Below, piece after piece: positions 1 to 13,580 of a DNA stretch of 64,000 nt (position 1 is the first letter of the stretch; the number at the start of each line of letters is the position of its first letter). The notes under the pieces were generated by a model that was not told where the DNA came from, made no database searches, and saw only the letters and a list, made by a program, of their open reading frames with translations. A program made the translations under genes and the position numbers. Origin of the DNA: Arenicola marina (Eukaryota > Annelida > Polychaeta > Arenicolidae); assembly GCA_964019135.1 (NCBI GenBank), contig OZ025248.1:41781670-41845669 (forward strand), given 5' to 3'.

Positions 1-1841
1 CGAATACACTAACAGACGGAAAACATGGCAACGAATAAAAGAAACCTTTTAGAACCCAATGAGAACAAAACGTCTTAACGTGTGTGACGGAGTGGCTATC
101 ACAGTTTCCCAGCAGTAGAAGACGGAAGAGAAGTAATCATCATTAAGCACGATGAGCTGCGTGTAATCAGCGGCAAGTCGTATCTACTTAACCCAGGTGA
201 TCACTTGGTGCGGGAACAGATCGTTAGGGTTAGGATTATTGCATTAAGCCCAATTTTCATTAGTTGCTTCATCTACCTAAAATATGCGTTAGAACCAATG
301 GTGGATCTTACAGTTCGGCGCGGTGTTCGTTGCATTGGCTGCGACCAGCGAGTATTACCCCTTTACGTCCACCCAGACGTGGCTACCATCGCGCCGGGCC
401 AAGTTTTACACACCACACGCCGGACTAATTCCAGGCAATCCGTGGAAAATTGGCCGAGAGTACATTACAGAAATGATGACTATCGAAGCAGAGTTTTTTG
501 GCGTGTGTTTTATTTTATTATTATGTTGCCATCGGGTCGTCGGATATTGGGAACCCCGGTTACACGTGCTCCCTGAATTGGTGCCGCCCATGATTGCATC
601 CCTCCCTTTCCATCCCGACTGGAATCGGCTACAGCTGTGGTTTGTAATTTATCTTCCGCCAGACGGAGTCCTCTCGCGTCCCATCAGACTGACATCACAA
701 AACCGAGGAGGAAGAAAAACCGCCCACTCACAAACACGCAGCGCAGTCGTGATACTTTCCATTTGATTGGGATGTTTTTGAGTTGTTGGTTTTTAGGTCG
801 TTCCTTTAACCTTTCTGTTACTCGTCTTGTCTTATGTGTGGCTTCAAACAAAGTAGGTAAGAACGCGTGTCTTTCGGATGAGGAAACTACCATCATGGCC
901 GCAAAACGCATGACAACAGATATGACATGTGGATCGTGTCCGCGTCGCTCACCGCCTCCACCCGCGTCTTTTGAGGTGGGCACCATCGCTAATGGCAGTA
1001 AGTCCGCCCGACGGAGTAGACAGGTCGATTGAGGGCCGGTGGGTAAGGGGCACCGTAGGGGTGGCCGTGGGTAAGGGGCACCGTGGGGGTGGCCGTATGC
1101 AAGATGGAAATATAGGTCGTGCGGATAAGATAGGCACTGTTCTTCCAACGTCGTGAAGGTATGTTAATGCAAGCCTCAGCGAATGTGTCTGTTTTGAACA
1201 AAGAAAGCAGTTTAGGCGTGTGGTACAATTTAAATTCTTATATGGAGGTTTAACGACAACAGGATTTCATACTAATGCGTGTCTTTATGGCACTTTTAGG
1301 CCACGGACCCATGGAACATACACAACATTCACATAACAGGTTGCGCGCTATTTATAATAAACTGTCTAACTTTGCTGCATCGCTGCGGAATACACCTAGC
1401 TGATTTAATAAAACACTATTCTTTGTGCGCATAAGTGAAATAGTTGTTTCTAGCTTAGAACGTTTTAATGGAGTAATATTTCATGCGGAATTCTTCATGT
1501 AACCCGCAACGTGGCATTCATCTTCTAGTAAATTGATTCCCGTGCTTTTACAGTGGAAACAAAAGCTTTGGCTTCGATCTTTGCGACCCCTCTGTCTAAT
1601 AGCACTTCTTTGATTACTACAATGTAGCTTGGTAAGAGCTATCCTATGTCGCCTGTGGTGAATTACTTGTAAATACATTTCTGATTCTAATAAGGATTTA
1701 ATTTCACAAAAAGTATATAGCTTTGTTGAGGCTAGACACTCTTCTATCCAAGTTTGCTTTGCTATATCAGACTTTCAATTTAAATATCAAACGGTCTGTA
1801 TCTCCCACAATGTATGTCATGCCGAGTTTCATAATGTAACT
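1..1841. other. Intergenic, no gene recognised
   Basis: Several overlapping short reading frames occur on both strands, but none has a recognisable domain, signal peptide or codon pattern. The only visible structure is a 28-bp direct repeat of about 2.3 copies at roughly 1036-1097, with a GGGTAAGGGGCACCG core. I see no convincing promoter or RNA gene. Confidence 0.5.
1036..1097. repeat. Short 28-bp tandem repeat
   Basis: GGGTAAGGGGCACCG starts at 1041 and again at 1069, each time followed by a GGGGTGGCCGT-like stretch. The two copies are nearly identical, with a partial third. Confidence 0.6.
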
Positions 1842-2201
1842 TGCTCATTAAAGAGCTACAACATTTCAACGAGCGGCCCTCGTATCAGTTTCGCTATATT
1901 TTTAACATGTGTTTCAGTGAGATTTTTGATTACACGTAATGCGTTAGCGGCCGAAACAAACTTATAGGAGACCTGCATGCCCGTATTTTTTTTTATATAT
2001 TTGGCGGGCATATGACTGTCAAGGCTTCCTCAAGGCGAACAAAATCATGTAACGAAAAGATAGGGTCACCATACTTTTTTTATTTCACAGCGCTGTCACC
2101 ATCACGTGTAATCAAAAATCCCATTGAAACATATGTTAAAAATATAGCGACAACTGATCAGGGTGCCACGCATTGAAATGTTTCCAGGGCTTTAACGAGC
2201 A
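1842..2201. mobile_element. Foldback (inverted-repeat) element containing a minisatellite A fragment
   Basis: The core left arm 1884-1937 is the reverse complement of 2104-2158 with only a few mismatches, and weaker complementarity extends outward to about 1842 and 2201. The loop of about 166 bp holds a small hairpin (ATGCCCG ... CGGGCAT). It also holds 24 bases at 2015-2038 that match the 47-bp unit of the array starting at 4332. The architecture fits a non-autonomous foldback or MITE/Helitron-like element. No transposase is present and no target-site duplication was established. Confidence 0.65.
2015..2038 (+). repeat. Isolated partial unit of minisatellite A
   Basis: The 24 bases, containing CAAGGCTTCCTCAAGGCG, are identical to the commonest form of the 47-bp unit and lie about 2.3 kb upstream of the array. 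The bases on either side do not continue the unit. Confidence 0.8.
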
Positions 2202-4331
2202 TGGCGCATTTGTTTTCTCATTTTTGAGCTCAGCGTATAATGTTCTTCAAATGGTGTGAAAATTATAAAAATCTAGACAAAAAAATGTATCATACATCCT
2301 TAACAATCTAAACGAAAGTAATTTTACCACTGCCACTGATATTGCCGGGCTTTGTGTTTCAGAACAGACGTTTTGCGAAGATCAAAATTATTGTAATATA
2401 CTTCGCACCATTGGTTAATAACAAAGAATGGGACGATGCATGGCACACACGCGAGAAGTCAATCGTGAGCCTCGGGCCAGACGCCGACCAACCATCCACT
2501 TCCGGTCCGGGTGGCCAATCCAATTCGTAAATACGCATAGCGTTTTTTTCGACATCTAATCACTGAACACGGCGACGGAACACAGCCGTTCATCGATCTG
2601 TGTGTCTGAAGTACTCAGGCTGCCACCGACCTGCTTATGTGGGATCGTTACAGATGTAGAGGGGGTTCCAGTGAAATCACCGCCCAACGACAAATTCGAA
2701 TGATTCGATCACTGTCCAAAACATGGCTGAGAGACAGATGTATTTTAGTTTTGTTATCCCTTGAGGTAACGACAGCTAAGCAATATCAGTCCCAATAAAT
2801 ACCCGGTAGGTTGCGAAAAAACAATATTCGTCGAGGGCCGTGTTTGTTTGGGGGCAGTTTGGTGGTGACAAAATATAAATAATTCCATTATAACATATGG
2901 ACAACGTAACATGCATTCTTTCCCCTCCGCCATCGACAATTCCAGTCACCCCCATCTGCCCCCAACTCTTCCCCTCATCGCTTTGCCCCCCCCCCTCTCC
3001 CTCTTCTGCTCATATCATGTCCTCGCCTATTCCCTCACATTTTTTCATCATCTGACCTCTTGACCTCTTCCGTTCACCTCATTCTATCGCCTCTTCCCAC
3101 CACCTCTTCATCTCATCTGTTCCCCTCCCCACCTCCACACATATCTTAATTACACGGATTAATGTAATTGCTATCTACACCAACACTACATTACATCAAG
3201 CACGAACCGTCCTCTCCCCAGGTCTTCCCCACTTACCCCCAAATACGGGCTCCGTCAAGTCATTCCACCCCCACCGCATGCTCTCTCCGTCACGTCATCA
3301 CGCCGCCGTATCCTCCACGACACTTTGGGAGACACACGCACAATGCCTCGATTGCTTGGTCTACTGCAGGAACAGAAGGACATATCCCGAGGGAAATCAT
3401 TGGATGGTGTACTTCGGGTCAGCCAGGGACGGCGGCGCTCTAGTGATGACACCTCTTGGTAGGCTTTCGTCCTCGGCAGTCCCAGCTTACTGTGAAAGGG
3501 ACTGCACCTGCCGCCCACACATTGACATAACAGTGACGCAGCAAAGTGGTGCACTTGTAGTACTTCTCGATTGCCATTGCGAAATAAAGCACTTGCAAAA
3601 ATACGGCACCTGGTAATTGTTCATGTAGCAGGGGCCCATGTGTGATGTGTTGTCATTGTGTTGCATTCTCTATTTGCTATGCACATGCAGCGACAAGCTG
3701 ATCTATTATGTGAAAAAATGCGTTCTGTAATCATTGTAAAGAACAAGGAATGTTAAACAATGTCACGTCTACGTTCGCATATATACGGCATTACACATTA
3801 ACGCGCAATGTACTTTGCCGATTTTGCAGAACCAATGTTCTGACATATAGCTCAACTACGACCATTTGCACTAATAATTCTTTTCGTGGGCTCTTACATG
3901 AAAGATGGACACATATCCACTTTGTTACAGGGGGCATAGTTATATGCGGAATCTGTGATTTCTTCATGTACGCTTTATTATTTTATTGCGTGTTAAAACC
4001 ATGTGCATAACATGTGTTTTATCTGTTATTACGTCCGTTATTACGTCCCCCCCTCAATTACATTCCGCCGCCTATGTTGTCGCACCACTCTCCCACTGTC
4101 TGTCCTTAGAGGTCAGCCTGCTAGATGGAAGTCGGAAGTGGATCTTGAGTCCCGTTGTCTCTATAGTCCCACCACAAGAAAGTCTGAGTGAGTGCAGCAC
4201 AGGAATCCAATCGGTTGTAATCAGATCAGCTGTATCTTTGGCGCAAAGCCTTTGTGATAAGCGGATAACACGCAGTTTGGATAGCCGATACCAATGCTTT
4301 CTGGTCATTTTTAAAGCCCCCCCAGGCCCAT
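2202..4331. other. Intergenic; polypyrimidine-rich stretch
   Basis: No gene is recognised. Positions 2940-3150 are strongly C/T-rich on the + strand with a C run near 2985, which is low-complexity sequence rather than coding. Reading frames at 3168-3616 and 3986-4331 have no recognisable domain, and the second runs straight into minisatellite A. Confidence 0.5.
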
Positions 4332-7300
4332 GTGTCGGTACTCTTGGCAACCACTGTCAAGGCTTCCTCAAGGCGAAAGTGTCGGTATTCTTGGCAACCA
4401 CTGTCAAGGCTTCCTCAAGGCGAAAATGTCGGTATCCTTGGCGACCAGTGTCAAGGCTTCCTCAAGGCGAAAGTGTCGGAATTCTTGGCGACCACTGTCA
4501 AGGCTTCCTCGTGGCCAAAGTGTCGGTATTCTTGGCGACCACTGTCAAGGCTTCCTCAAGGCGATAGTGTCCGTATTCTTGGCGATCATTGTCAAGGCTT
4601 CCTCAAGGCGATAGTGTCGGTATTCTTGGTGACCATTGTCAAGGCTTCCTCAAGGCGAAAGTGTCGGTATTCTTGGCGAGCATTGTCAAGGCTTCCTCAA
4701 GGCGATAGTGTCGGTATTCTTGGCGACCACTGTCAAGGCTTCCTCAAGGCGATAGCGTCGGTATTCTTGGCGACCACTGTCAAGGCTTCCTCGTGGCCAA
4801 AGTGTCAGTATTCTTGGCGACCACTGTCAAGGCTTCCTCAAGGCGATAGTGTCCGTATTCTTGGCGATCATTGTCAAGGCTTCCTCAAGGCGATAGTGTC
4901 GGTATTCTTGGTGACCATTGTCAAGGCTTTCCCAAGGCGATAGTGTCGGTATTCTTGGCGACCATTGTCAAGGCTTCCTCAAAGCAAAAGTGTCGGTATT
5001 CTTGGCGACCACTGTCAAGGCTTCCTCAAGGCGATAGTGTCGGTATTCTTGGCGACCATTGTCAAGGCTTCCTCAAGGCGATAGTGTCGGTATTCTTGGC
5101 GACCACTGTCAAGGCTTCCTCAAGGCGATAGTGTCGGTATTCTTGGCGACCATTGTCAAGGCTTCCTCAAGGCGATAGTGTCGGTATTCTTGGCGACCAT
5201 TGTCAAGGCTTCCTCAAGGCGATAGTGTCGGTATTCTTGGCGACCACTGTCAAGGCTTCCTCAAGGCGATAGCGTCGGTATTCTTGGCGACCACTGTCAA
5301 GGCTTCCTCGTGGCCAAAGTGTCAGTATTCTTGGCGACCACTGTCAAGGCTTCCTCAAGGCGATAGTGTCCGTATTCTTGGCGATCATTGTCAAGGCTTC
5401 CTCAAGGCGATAGTGTCGGTATTCTTGGTGACCATTGTCAAGGCTTTCTCAAGGCGATAGTGTCGGTATTCTTGGCGACCATTGTCAAGGCTTCCTCGTG
5501 GCCAAAGTGTCGGTATTCTTGGCGACCATTGTCAAGGCTTCCTCAAGGCGATAGTGTCGGTATTCTTGGCGACCACTGTCAAGGCTTCCTCAAGGCGATA
5601 GCGTCGGTATTCTTGGCGACCACTGTCAAGGCTTCCTCGTGGCCAAAGTGTCAGTATTCTTGGCGACCACTGTCAAGGCTTCCTCAAGGCGATAGTGTCC
5701 GTATTCTTGGCGATCATTGTCAAGGCTTCCTCAAGGCGATAGTGTCGGTATTCTTGGTGACCATTGTCAAGGCTTTCTCAAGGCGATAGTGTCGGTATTC
5801 TTGGCGACCATTGTCAAGGCTTCCTCAAAGCAAAAGTGTCGGTATTCTTGGCGACCATTGTCAAGGCTTCCTCAAGGCGATAGTGTCGGTATTCTTGGCG
5901 ACCACTGTCAAGGCTTCCTCAAGGCGATAGCGTCGGTATTCTTGGCGACCACTGTCAAGGCTTCCTCGTGGCCAAAGTGTCAGTATTCTTGGCGACCACT
6001 GTCAAGGCTTCCTCAAGGCGATAGTGTCCGTATTCTTGGCGATCATTGTCAAGGCTTCCTCAAGGCGATAGTGTCGGTATTCTTGGTGACCATTGTCAAG
6101 GCTTTCTCAAGGCGATAGTGTCGGTATTCTTGGCGACCATTGTCAAGGCTTCCTCAAAGCAAAAGTGTCGGTATTCTTGGAGACCACTGTCAAGGCTTCC
6201 GCAAGGCGATAGTGTCGGTATTCTTGGCGACCATTGTCAAGGCTTCCTCAAGGCGATAGTGTCGGTATTCTTGGCGACCACTGTCAAGGCTTCCTCAAGG
6301 CGATAGTGTCGGTATTCTTGGCGACCATTGTCAAGGCTTCCTCAAGGCGATAGTGTCGGTATTCTTGGCGACCATTGGCAAGGCTTCCTCAAGGCGATAG
6401 TGTCCGTATTCTTGGCGACCAGTGTCAAGGCTTCCTCAAGGCGAAAGTGTCGGTATTCTTGGCGACCAGTGTCAAGGCTTCCTCAAGGCGAAAGTGTCGG
6501 TATTCTTGGCGACCACCGTCAGGGCTTCTTCAAGGCGATAGTGTCGGTATTCTTGGCGACCACTGTCAAGGCTTCCTCGTGGCCAAAGTGTCAGTATTCT
6601 TGGCGACCACTGTCAAGGCTTCCTCAAGGCGATAGTGTCCGTATTCTTGGCGATCATTGTCAAGGCTTCCTCAAGGCGATAGTGTCGGTATTCTTGGTGA
6701 CCATTGTCAAGGCTTCCTCAAGGCGAAAGTGTCGGTATTCTTGGCGACCATTGTCAAGGCTTCCTCAAGGCGATAGTGTCGGTATTCTTGGCGACCACTG
6801 TCAAGGCTTCCTCAAGGCGATAGCGTCGGTATTCTTGGCGACCACTGTCAAGGCTTCCTCGTGGCCAAAGTGTCAGTATTCTTGGCGACCACTGTCAAGG
6901 CTTCCTCAAGGCGATAGTGTCCGTATTCTTGGCGATCATTGTCAAGGCTTCCTCAAGGCGATAGTGTCGGTATTCTTGGTGACCATTGTCAAGGCTTTCC
7001 CAAGGCGATAGTGTCGGTATTCTTGGCGACCATTGTCAAGGCTTCCTCAAAGCAAAAGTGTCGGTATTCTTGGCGACCACTGTCAAGGCTTCCTCAAGGC
7101 GATAGTGTCGGTATTCTTTGCGACCATTGTCAAGGCTTCCTCAAGGCGATAGTGTCGGTATTCTTGGCGACCACTGTCAAGGCTTCCTCAAGGCGATAGT
7201 GTCGGTATTCTTGGCGACCATTGTCAAGGCTTCCTCAAGGCGATAGTGTCGGTATTCTTGGCGACCATTGTCAAGGCTTCCTCAAGGCGATAGTGTCGGT

Positions 7301-10300
7301 ATTCTTGGCGACCACTGTCAAGGCTTCCTCAAGGCGATAGCGTCGGTATTCTTGGCGACCACTGTCAAGGCTTCCTCGTGGCCAAAGTGTCAGTATTCTT
7401 GGCGACCACTGTCAAGGCTTCCTCATGGCGATAGTGTCCGTATTCTTGGCGATCATTGTCAAGGCTTCCTCAAGGCGATAGTGTCGGTATTCTTGGTGAC
7501 CATTGTCAAGGCTTTCTCAAGGCGATAGTGTCGGTATTCTTGGCGACCATTGTCAAGGCTTCCTCGTGGCCAAAGTGTCGGTATTCTTGGCGACCATTGT
7601 CAAGGCTTCCTCAAGGCGATAGTGTCGGTATTCTTGGCGACCACTGTCAAGGCTTCCTCAAGGCGATAGCGTCGGTATTCTTGGCGACCACTGTCAAGGC
7701 TTCCTCGTGGCCAAAGTGTCAGTATTCTTGGCGACCACTGTCAAAGCTTCCTCAAGGCGATAGTGTCCGTATTCTTGGCGATCATTGTCAAGGCTTCCTC
7801 AAGGCGATAGTGTCGGTATTCTTGGTGACCATTGTCAAGGCTTTCTCAAGGCGATAGTGTCGGTATTCTTGGCGACCATTGTCAAGGCTTTCTCAAAGCA
7901 AAAGTGTCGGTATTCTTGGCGACCACTGTCAAGGCTTCCTCAAGGCGATAGTGTCGGTATTCTTGGCGACCATTGTCAAGGCTTCCTCAAGGCGATAGTG
8001 TCGGTATTCTTGGCGACCACTGTCAAGGCTTCCTCAAGGCGATAGTGTCGGTATTCTTGGCGACCATTGTCAAGGCTTCCTCAAGGCGATAGTGTCGGTA
8101 TTCTTGGCGACCATTGTCAAGGCTTCCTCAAGGCGATAGTGTCGGTATTCTTGGCGACCAGTGTCAAGGCTTCCTCAAGGCGAAAGTGTCGGTATTTTTG
8201 GCGACCAGTGTCAAGGCTTCCTCAAGGCGAATATGTCGGTATTCTTGGCGACCACCGTCAAGGCTTCTTCAAGGCGATAGTGTCGGTATTCTTGGCGACC
8301 ATTGTCAAGGCTTCCTCAAGGCGATAGTGTCGGTATTCTTGGCGACCATTGTCAAGGCTTCCTCAAGGCGATAGTATCGGTATTCTTGGCGATCATTGTC
8401 AAGGCTTCCTCAAGGCGATAGTGTCGGTATTCTTGGCGACCAGTGCCCAGGCTTCCTCAAGGCGAAAGTGACGGTATTCTTGGCGATCATTGTCAAGGCT
8501 TCCTCAAGGCGATAGTGTCGGTATTCTTGGCGACCATTGTCAAGGCTTCCTCAAGGCGATAGTATCGGTATTCTTGGCGACCAGTGTCAAGGCTTCCTCA
8601 AGGCGAAAGTGTCGGTATTCTTGGCGACCATTGTCAAGGCTTCCTCAAGGCGATAGTGTCGGTATTCTTGGCGACCACTGTCAAGGCTTCCTCAAGGCGA
8701 TAGTGTCGGTATTCTTGGCGACCATTGTCAAGGCTTCCTCAAGGCGATAGTGTCGGTATTCTTGGCGACCAGTGTCAAGGCTTCCTCAAGGCGAAAGTGT
8801 CGGTATTCTTGGCGACCAGTGTCAAGGCTTCCTCAAGGCGAAAGTGTCGGTATTCTTGGCGACCATTGTCAAGGCTTCCTCAAGGCGATAGTGTCGGTAT
8901 TCTTGGCGACCATTGTCAAGGCTTCCTCAAGGCGATAGTGTCGGTATTCTTGGCGACCATTGTCAAGGCTTCCTCAAGGCGATAGTGTCGGTATTCTTGG
9001 CGACCACTGTCAAGGCTTCCCCAAGGCGATAATGTCGGCATTCTTGGCGACCAGTGTCAAGGCTTCCTCAAGGCGAAAGTGTCGGTATTCTTGGCGACCA
9101 TTGTCAAGGCTTCCTCAAGGCGATAGTGTCGGTATTCTTGGCGACCACAGTCAAGGCTTCCTCAAGGCGATAGTGTCGGTATTCTTGGCGACCAGTGCCC
9201 AGGCTTCCTCAAGGCGAAAGTGTCGGTATTCTTGGCGACCAGTATCAAGGCTTCCTCAAGGCCATAGTGTCGGTATTCTTGGCGACCAGTGTCCAGGCTT
9301 CCTCAAGGCGAAAGTGTCGGAATTCTTGGCGACCATTGTCAAGGCTTCCTCAAGGCGAAAGTGTCGGTATTCTTGGCGACCACTGTCAAGGCTTCCTCGT
9401 GGCCAAAGTGTCAGTATTCTTGGCGACCACTGTCAAGGCTTCCTCAAGGCGATAGTGTCCGTATTCTTGGCGATCATTGTCAAGGCTTCCTCAAGGCGAT
9501 AGTGTCGGTATTCTTGGTGACCATTGTCAAGGCTTTCCCAAGGCGATAGTGTCGGTATTCTTGGCGACCATTGTCAAGGCTTCCTCAAAGCAAAAGTGTC
9601 GGTATTCTTGGCGACCACTGTCAAGGCTTCCTCAAGGCGATAGTGTCGGTATTCTTGGCGACCATTGTCAAGGCTTCCTCAAGGCGATAGTGTCGGTATT
9701 CTTGGCGACCACTGTCAAGGCTTCCTCAAGGCGATAGTGTCGGTATTCTTGGCGACCATTGTCAAGGCTTCCTCAAGGCGATAGTGTCGGTATTCTTGGC
9801 GACCATTGTCAAGGCTTCCTCAAGGCGATAGTGTCGGTATTCTTGGCGACCACTGTCAAGGCTTCCTCAAGGCGATAGCGTCGGTATTCTTGGCGACCAC
9901 TGTCAAGGCTTCCTCGTGGCCAAAGTGTCAGTATTCTTGGCGACCACTGTCAAGGCTTCCTCATGGCGATAGTGTCCGTATTCTTGGCGATCATTGTCAA
10001 GGCTTCCTCAAGGCGATAGTGTCGGTATTCTTGGTGACCATTGTCAAGGCTTTCTCAAGGCGATAGTGTCGGTATTCTTGGCGACCATTGTCAAGGCTTC
10101 CTCGTGGCCAAAGTGTCGGTATTCTTGGCGACCATTGTCAAGGCTTCCTCAAGGCGATAGTGTCGGTATTCTTGGCGACCACTGTCAAGGCTTCCTCAAG
10201 GCGATAGCGTCGGTATTCTTGGCGACCACTGTCAAGGCTTCCTCGTGGCCAAAGTGTCAGTATTCTTGGCGACCACTGTCAAAGCTTCCTCAAGGCGATA

Positions 10301-12087
10301 GTGTCGGTATTCTTGGCGATCATTGTCAAGGCTTCCTCAAGGCGATAGTGTCGGTATTCTTGGTGACCATTGTCAAGGCTTTCTCAAGGCGATAGTGTCG
10401 GTATTCTTGGCGACCATTGTCAAGGCTTCCTCAAAGCAAAAGTGTCGGTATTCTTGGCGACCACTGTCCAGGCTTCCTCAAGGCGATAGTGTCGGTATTC
10501 TTGGCGACCATTGTCAAGGCTTCCTCAAGGCGATAGTGTCGGTATTCTTGGCGACCACTGTCAAGGCTTTCCTCAAGGCGATAGTGTCGGTATTCTTGGC
10601 GACCATTGTCAAGGCTTCCTCAAGGCGATAGTGTCGGTATTCTTGGCGACCATTGTCAAGGCTTCCTCAAGGCGATAGTGTCGGTATTCTTGGCGACCAG
10701 TGTCAAGGCTTCCTCAAGGCGAAAGTGTCGGTATTCTTGGCGACCAGTGTCAAGGCTTCCTCAAGGCGAATATGTCGGTATTCTTGGCGACCACCGTCAA
10801 GGCTTCTTCAAGGCGATAGTGTCGGTATTCTTGGCGACCATTGTCAAGGCTTCCTCAAGGCGATAGTGTCGGTATTCTTGGCGACCATTGTCAAGGCTTC
10901 CTCAAGGCGATAGTATCGGTATTCTTGGCGATCATTGTCAAGGCTTCCTCAAGGCGATAGTGTCGGTATTCTTGGCGACCAGTGCCCAGGCTTCCTCAAG
11001 GCGAAAGTGACGGTATTCTTGGCGATCATTGTCAAGGCTTCCTCAAGGCGATAGTGTCGGTATTCTTGGCGACCATTGTCAAGGCTTCCTCAAGGCGATA
11101 GTATCGGTATTCTTGGCGACCAGTGTCAAGGCTTCCTCAAGGCGAAAGTGTCGGTATTCTTGGCGACCATTGTCAAGGCTTCCTCAAGGCGATAGTGTCG
11201 GTATTCTTGGCGACCACTGTCAAGGCTTCCTCAAGGCGATAGTGTCGGTATTCTTGGCGACCATTGTCAAGGCTTCCTCAAGGCGATAGTGTCGGTATTC
11301 TTGGCGACCAGTGTCAAGGCTTCCTCAAGGCGAAAGTGTCGGTATTCTTGGCGACCAGTGTCAAGGCTTCCTCAAGGCGAAAGTGTCGGTATTCTTGGCG
11401 ACCATTGTCAAGGCTTCCTCAAGGCGATAGTGTCGGTATTCTTGGCGACCATTGTCAAGGCTTCCTCAAGGCGATAGTGTCGGTATTCTTGGCGACCATT
11501 GTCAAGGCTTCCTCAAGGCGATAGTGTCGGTATTCTTGGCGACCACTGTCAAGGCTTCCCCAAGGCGATAATGTCGGCATTCTTGGCGACCAGTGTCAAG
11601 GCTTCCTCAAGGCGAAAGTGTCGGTATTCTTGGCGACCAGTGTCAAGGCTTCCTCAAGGCGAAAGTGTCGGTATTCTTGGCGACCATTGTCAAGGCTTCC
11701 TCAAGGCGATAGTGTCGGTATTCTTGGCGACCACAGTCAAGGCTTCCTCAAGGCGATAGTGTCGGTATTCTTGGCGACCAGTGCCCAGGCTTCCTCAAGG
11801 CGAAAGTGTCGGTATTCTTGGCGACCAGTATCAAGGCTTCCTCAAGGCCATAGTGTCGGTATTCTTGGCGACCAGTGTCCAGGCTTCCTCAAGGCGAAAG
11901 TGTCGGAATTCTTGGCGACCATTGTCAAGGCTTCCTCAAGGCGAAAGTGTCGGTATTCTTGGTGACCATTGTCAAAGCTTCCTCAAGGCGAAAGTGTCGG
12001 TATTCTTGGCGACCACTGTCAAGGCTTCCTCAAGGCGATAGTGTTGGTTATCTTGGCGACCATTGTCAAGGCCTCCTCAAGGCCAAG
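4332..12087 (+). repeat. Minisatellite A, 47-bp unit, about 165 copies
   Basis: A 47-bp unit is tandemly repeated; its landmarks are GTGTCGGTATTCTTGGCGAC followed by TGTCAAGGCTTCCTCAAGGC. Common variants replace CAAGGCGATAG by CGTGGCCAAAG or CAAAGCAAAAG, or GACCATT by GACCACT, GACCAGT or GATCATT. These variants recur in fixed order, showing higher-order repeats of 329 bp (7 units), about 2068 bp (44 units) and about 2538 bp (54 units). The unit is not a multiple of three and contains TAG in one frame, so the many 60-230-residue reading frames over it are a by-product of repetition. Confidence 0.97.
8067..9350 (+). repeat. Left copy of a segmental duplication inside minisatellite A
   Basis: The variant order from about 8067 recurs from about 10606, a displacement of 2539 bp. 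That is 54 units plus one base, and the extra base is a T in GGCTTTCCTC near 10570. Landmarks such as the GTATCGGTATT and GTGCCCAGG variants occur in the same order in both copies. The exact ends were not aligned base by base. Confidence 0.8.
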
Positions 12088-13580
12088 GATGCTAACAGAC
12101 AAAAAGAAGCCGAAGTTGGTGTGAAACAATTTACCGGTAGTTTTAATTCGACGTTTGATCCTCATCAAAAGTAATAGACGTTGAGCCGATAGCTAGAGTG
12201 ATGTCCAGACCGATAATCTCGCATGTGACGAGTTTCGGTTTTTCGGATAGATTAACTGGCCCTTCCGGCCTGGGTCATACCTCATATTGTCTGAGCCAGA
12301 TGGTACTGGCAGAGCGGGCCCCTTCACTATATGCTTGCCACGCCGCCCTCCCCCTACCCCCTCCCCAATTGCGGTTGTCGGCTCTGCCCACTGCCGCTGG
12401 CCTGTTTTTGGTTCGGCTCAGCCCTGCCCGGCAGCGCGACATATCCGTTGGCTGGTTACTTGGTTGGTCACGGCAGATACCAGGCGGCAGGCACAGGCAA
12501 CGGTTCAGTCTGACAACACGGGAGGAGGAGCAAAGAAATATTTACATCTCTTGCGATGCCCACGAAAGTTGACCATGCTGACTGACTAAAATCACAGCCT
12601 GGGTTGTTCCGATGCGTGTCTGCGACACATCAACTTACTACTCTATCATACGCACAAAGACATGTACCATTCTAATGGATGGACGCTACCGAAGAAGGAT
12701 AGTATTTTATTAAGTTATCCATCGATGCCCCAGTTGGCAGTCTTCCCTTGCACCAAAACGAGTTGCAGCCTTCAAATCGGACAACGGGTGTAAATCGTCG
12801 CCGCCCCTTTCAACCTTTGGATGGTTAGTTAAGAGATTTGCAAAACTGTCATCAGTCCCACGTGGGTCAGCGCTATCAAGTTCTGTGAAGGTGAAGTTAC
12901 AGAAGAGGTATATGGCCACAACAGTGGGTAACATGTCCTACAGCAGAGGTCAGTGACAATGAAAGTCTTCAGCGCACCAAGAAATGTGAGGAACCCATGA
13001 ATACTTGTCTGACGCAATGGCACACGGGTAAGTTCTGAATATCTATTTGGAATGTCGTTGTTTCAAATAATATTAGAAACTAGAAACAACTGTTCATCTA
13101 TGATACGTATTTGGGCTGTTTACGGCACTATTCCGAAAAAAATACCGTTAAATCAAGTCCGTCAAAATGCTTTGGTTTACAACAGTTGTTTTGTTTGTGA
13201 TATTATTAGATGTTTTAAATAAGTTACCAGTATAAGCTTAGGGTTTCTTCTTGAACAGTTTTTGCAATTAACCGCCATATCAGATAAAATTTCTAAAGAC
13301 TATTTCTGACGATACCGCTGTCTTTAAATCTGCGTTTTAGGCAATTCGTGACACTGTCCATGTAACAACAGAGTTCTGTCACAATTATAACTTTTTCGAA
13401 AGTATAAGATGTTTAAATACACAAAGCTCGTTATTTTTAGGTTTTATTCTGGAAACCTATAATGTTGCAACAAATAACAGCTGATTTGACCGTTTTTCAA
13501 GAATCTTGAAATTTGCCCCCGGCCGACAGCAGCGGTAAATCTAGCTTGCGTAGCGCCACCGTGCGGGGACCTTGATCATA
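12088..13580. other. Intergenic between minisatellites A and B
   Basis: No gene is recognised. Positions 12330-12520 are GC-rich, while 13040-13510 is AT-rich with many short T and A runs. Reading frames here have no family signature. The transition into array B is abrupt at about 13581. Confidence 0.5.

Noticed and set aside
684..1148. 154-residue minus-strand frame near the left edge
   Set aside because: It overlaps the short 28-bp repeat, has low-complexity Pro/His content and no domain.
4332..12087. CRISPR array
   Set aside because: There are no unique spacers between conserved repeats; the whole unit is repeated head to tail. The sequence is eukaryotic.
4330..12174. Repeated 86- to 227-residue frames over the 47-bp array
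   Set aside because: The unit is not a multiple of three, and stops come from the GATAG variant. The frames are shadows of the repeat.
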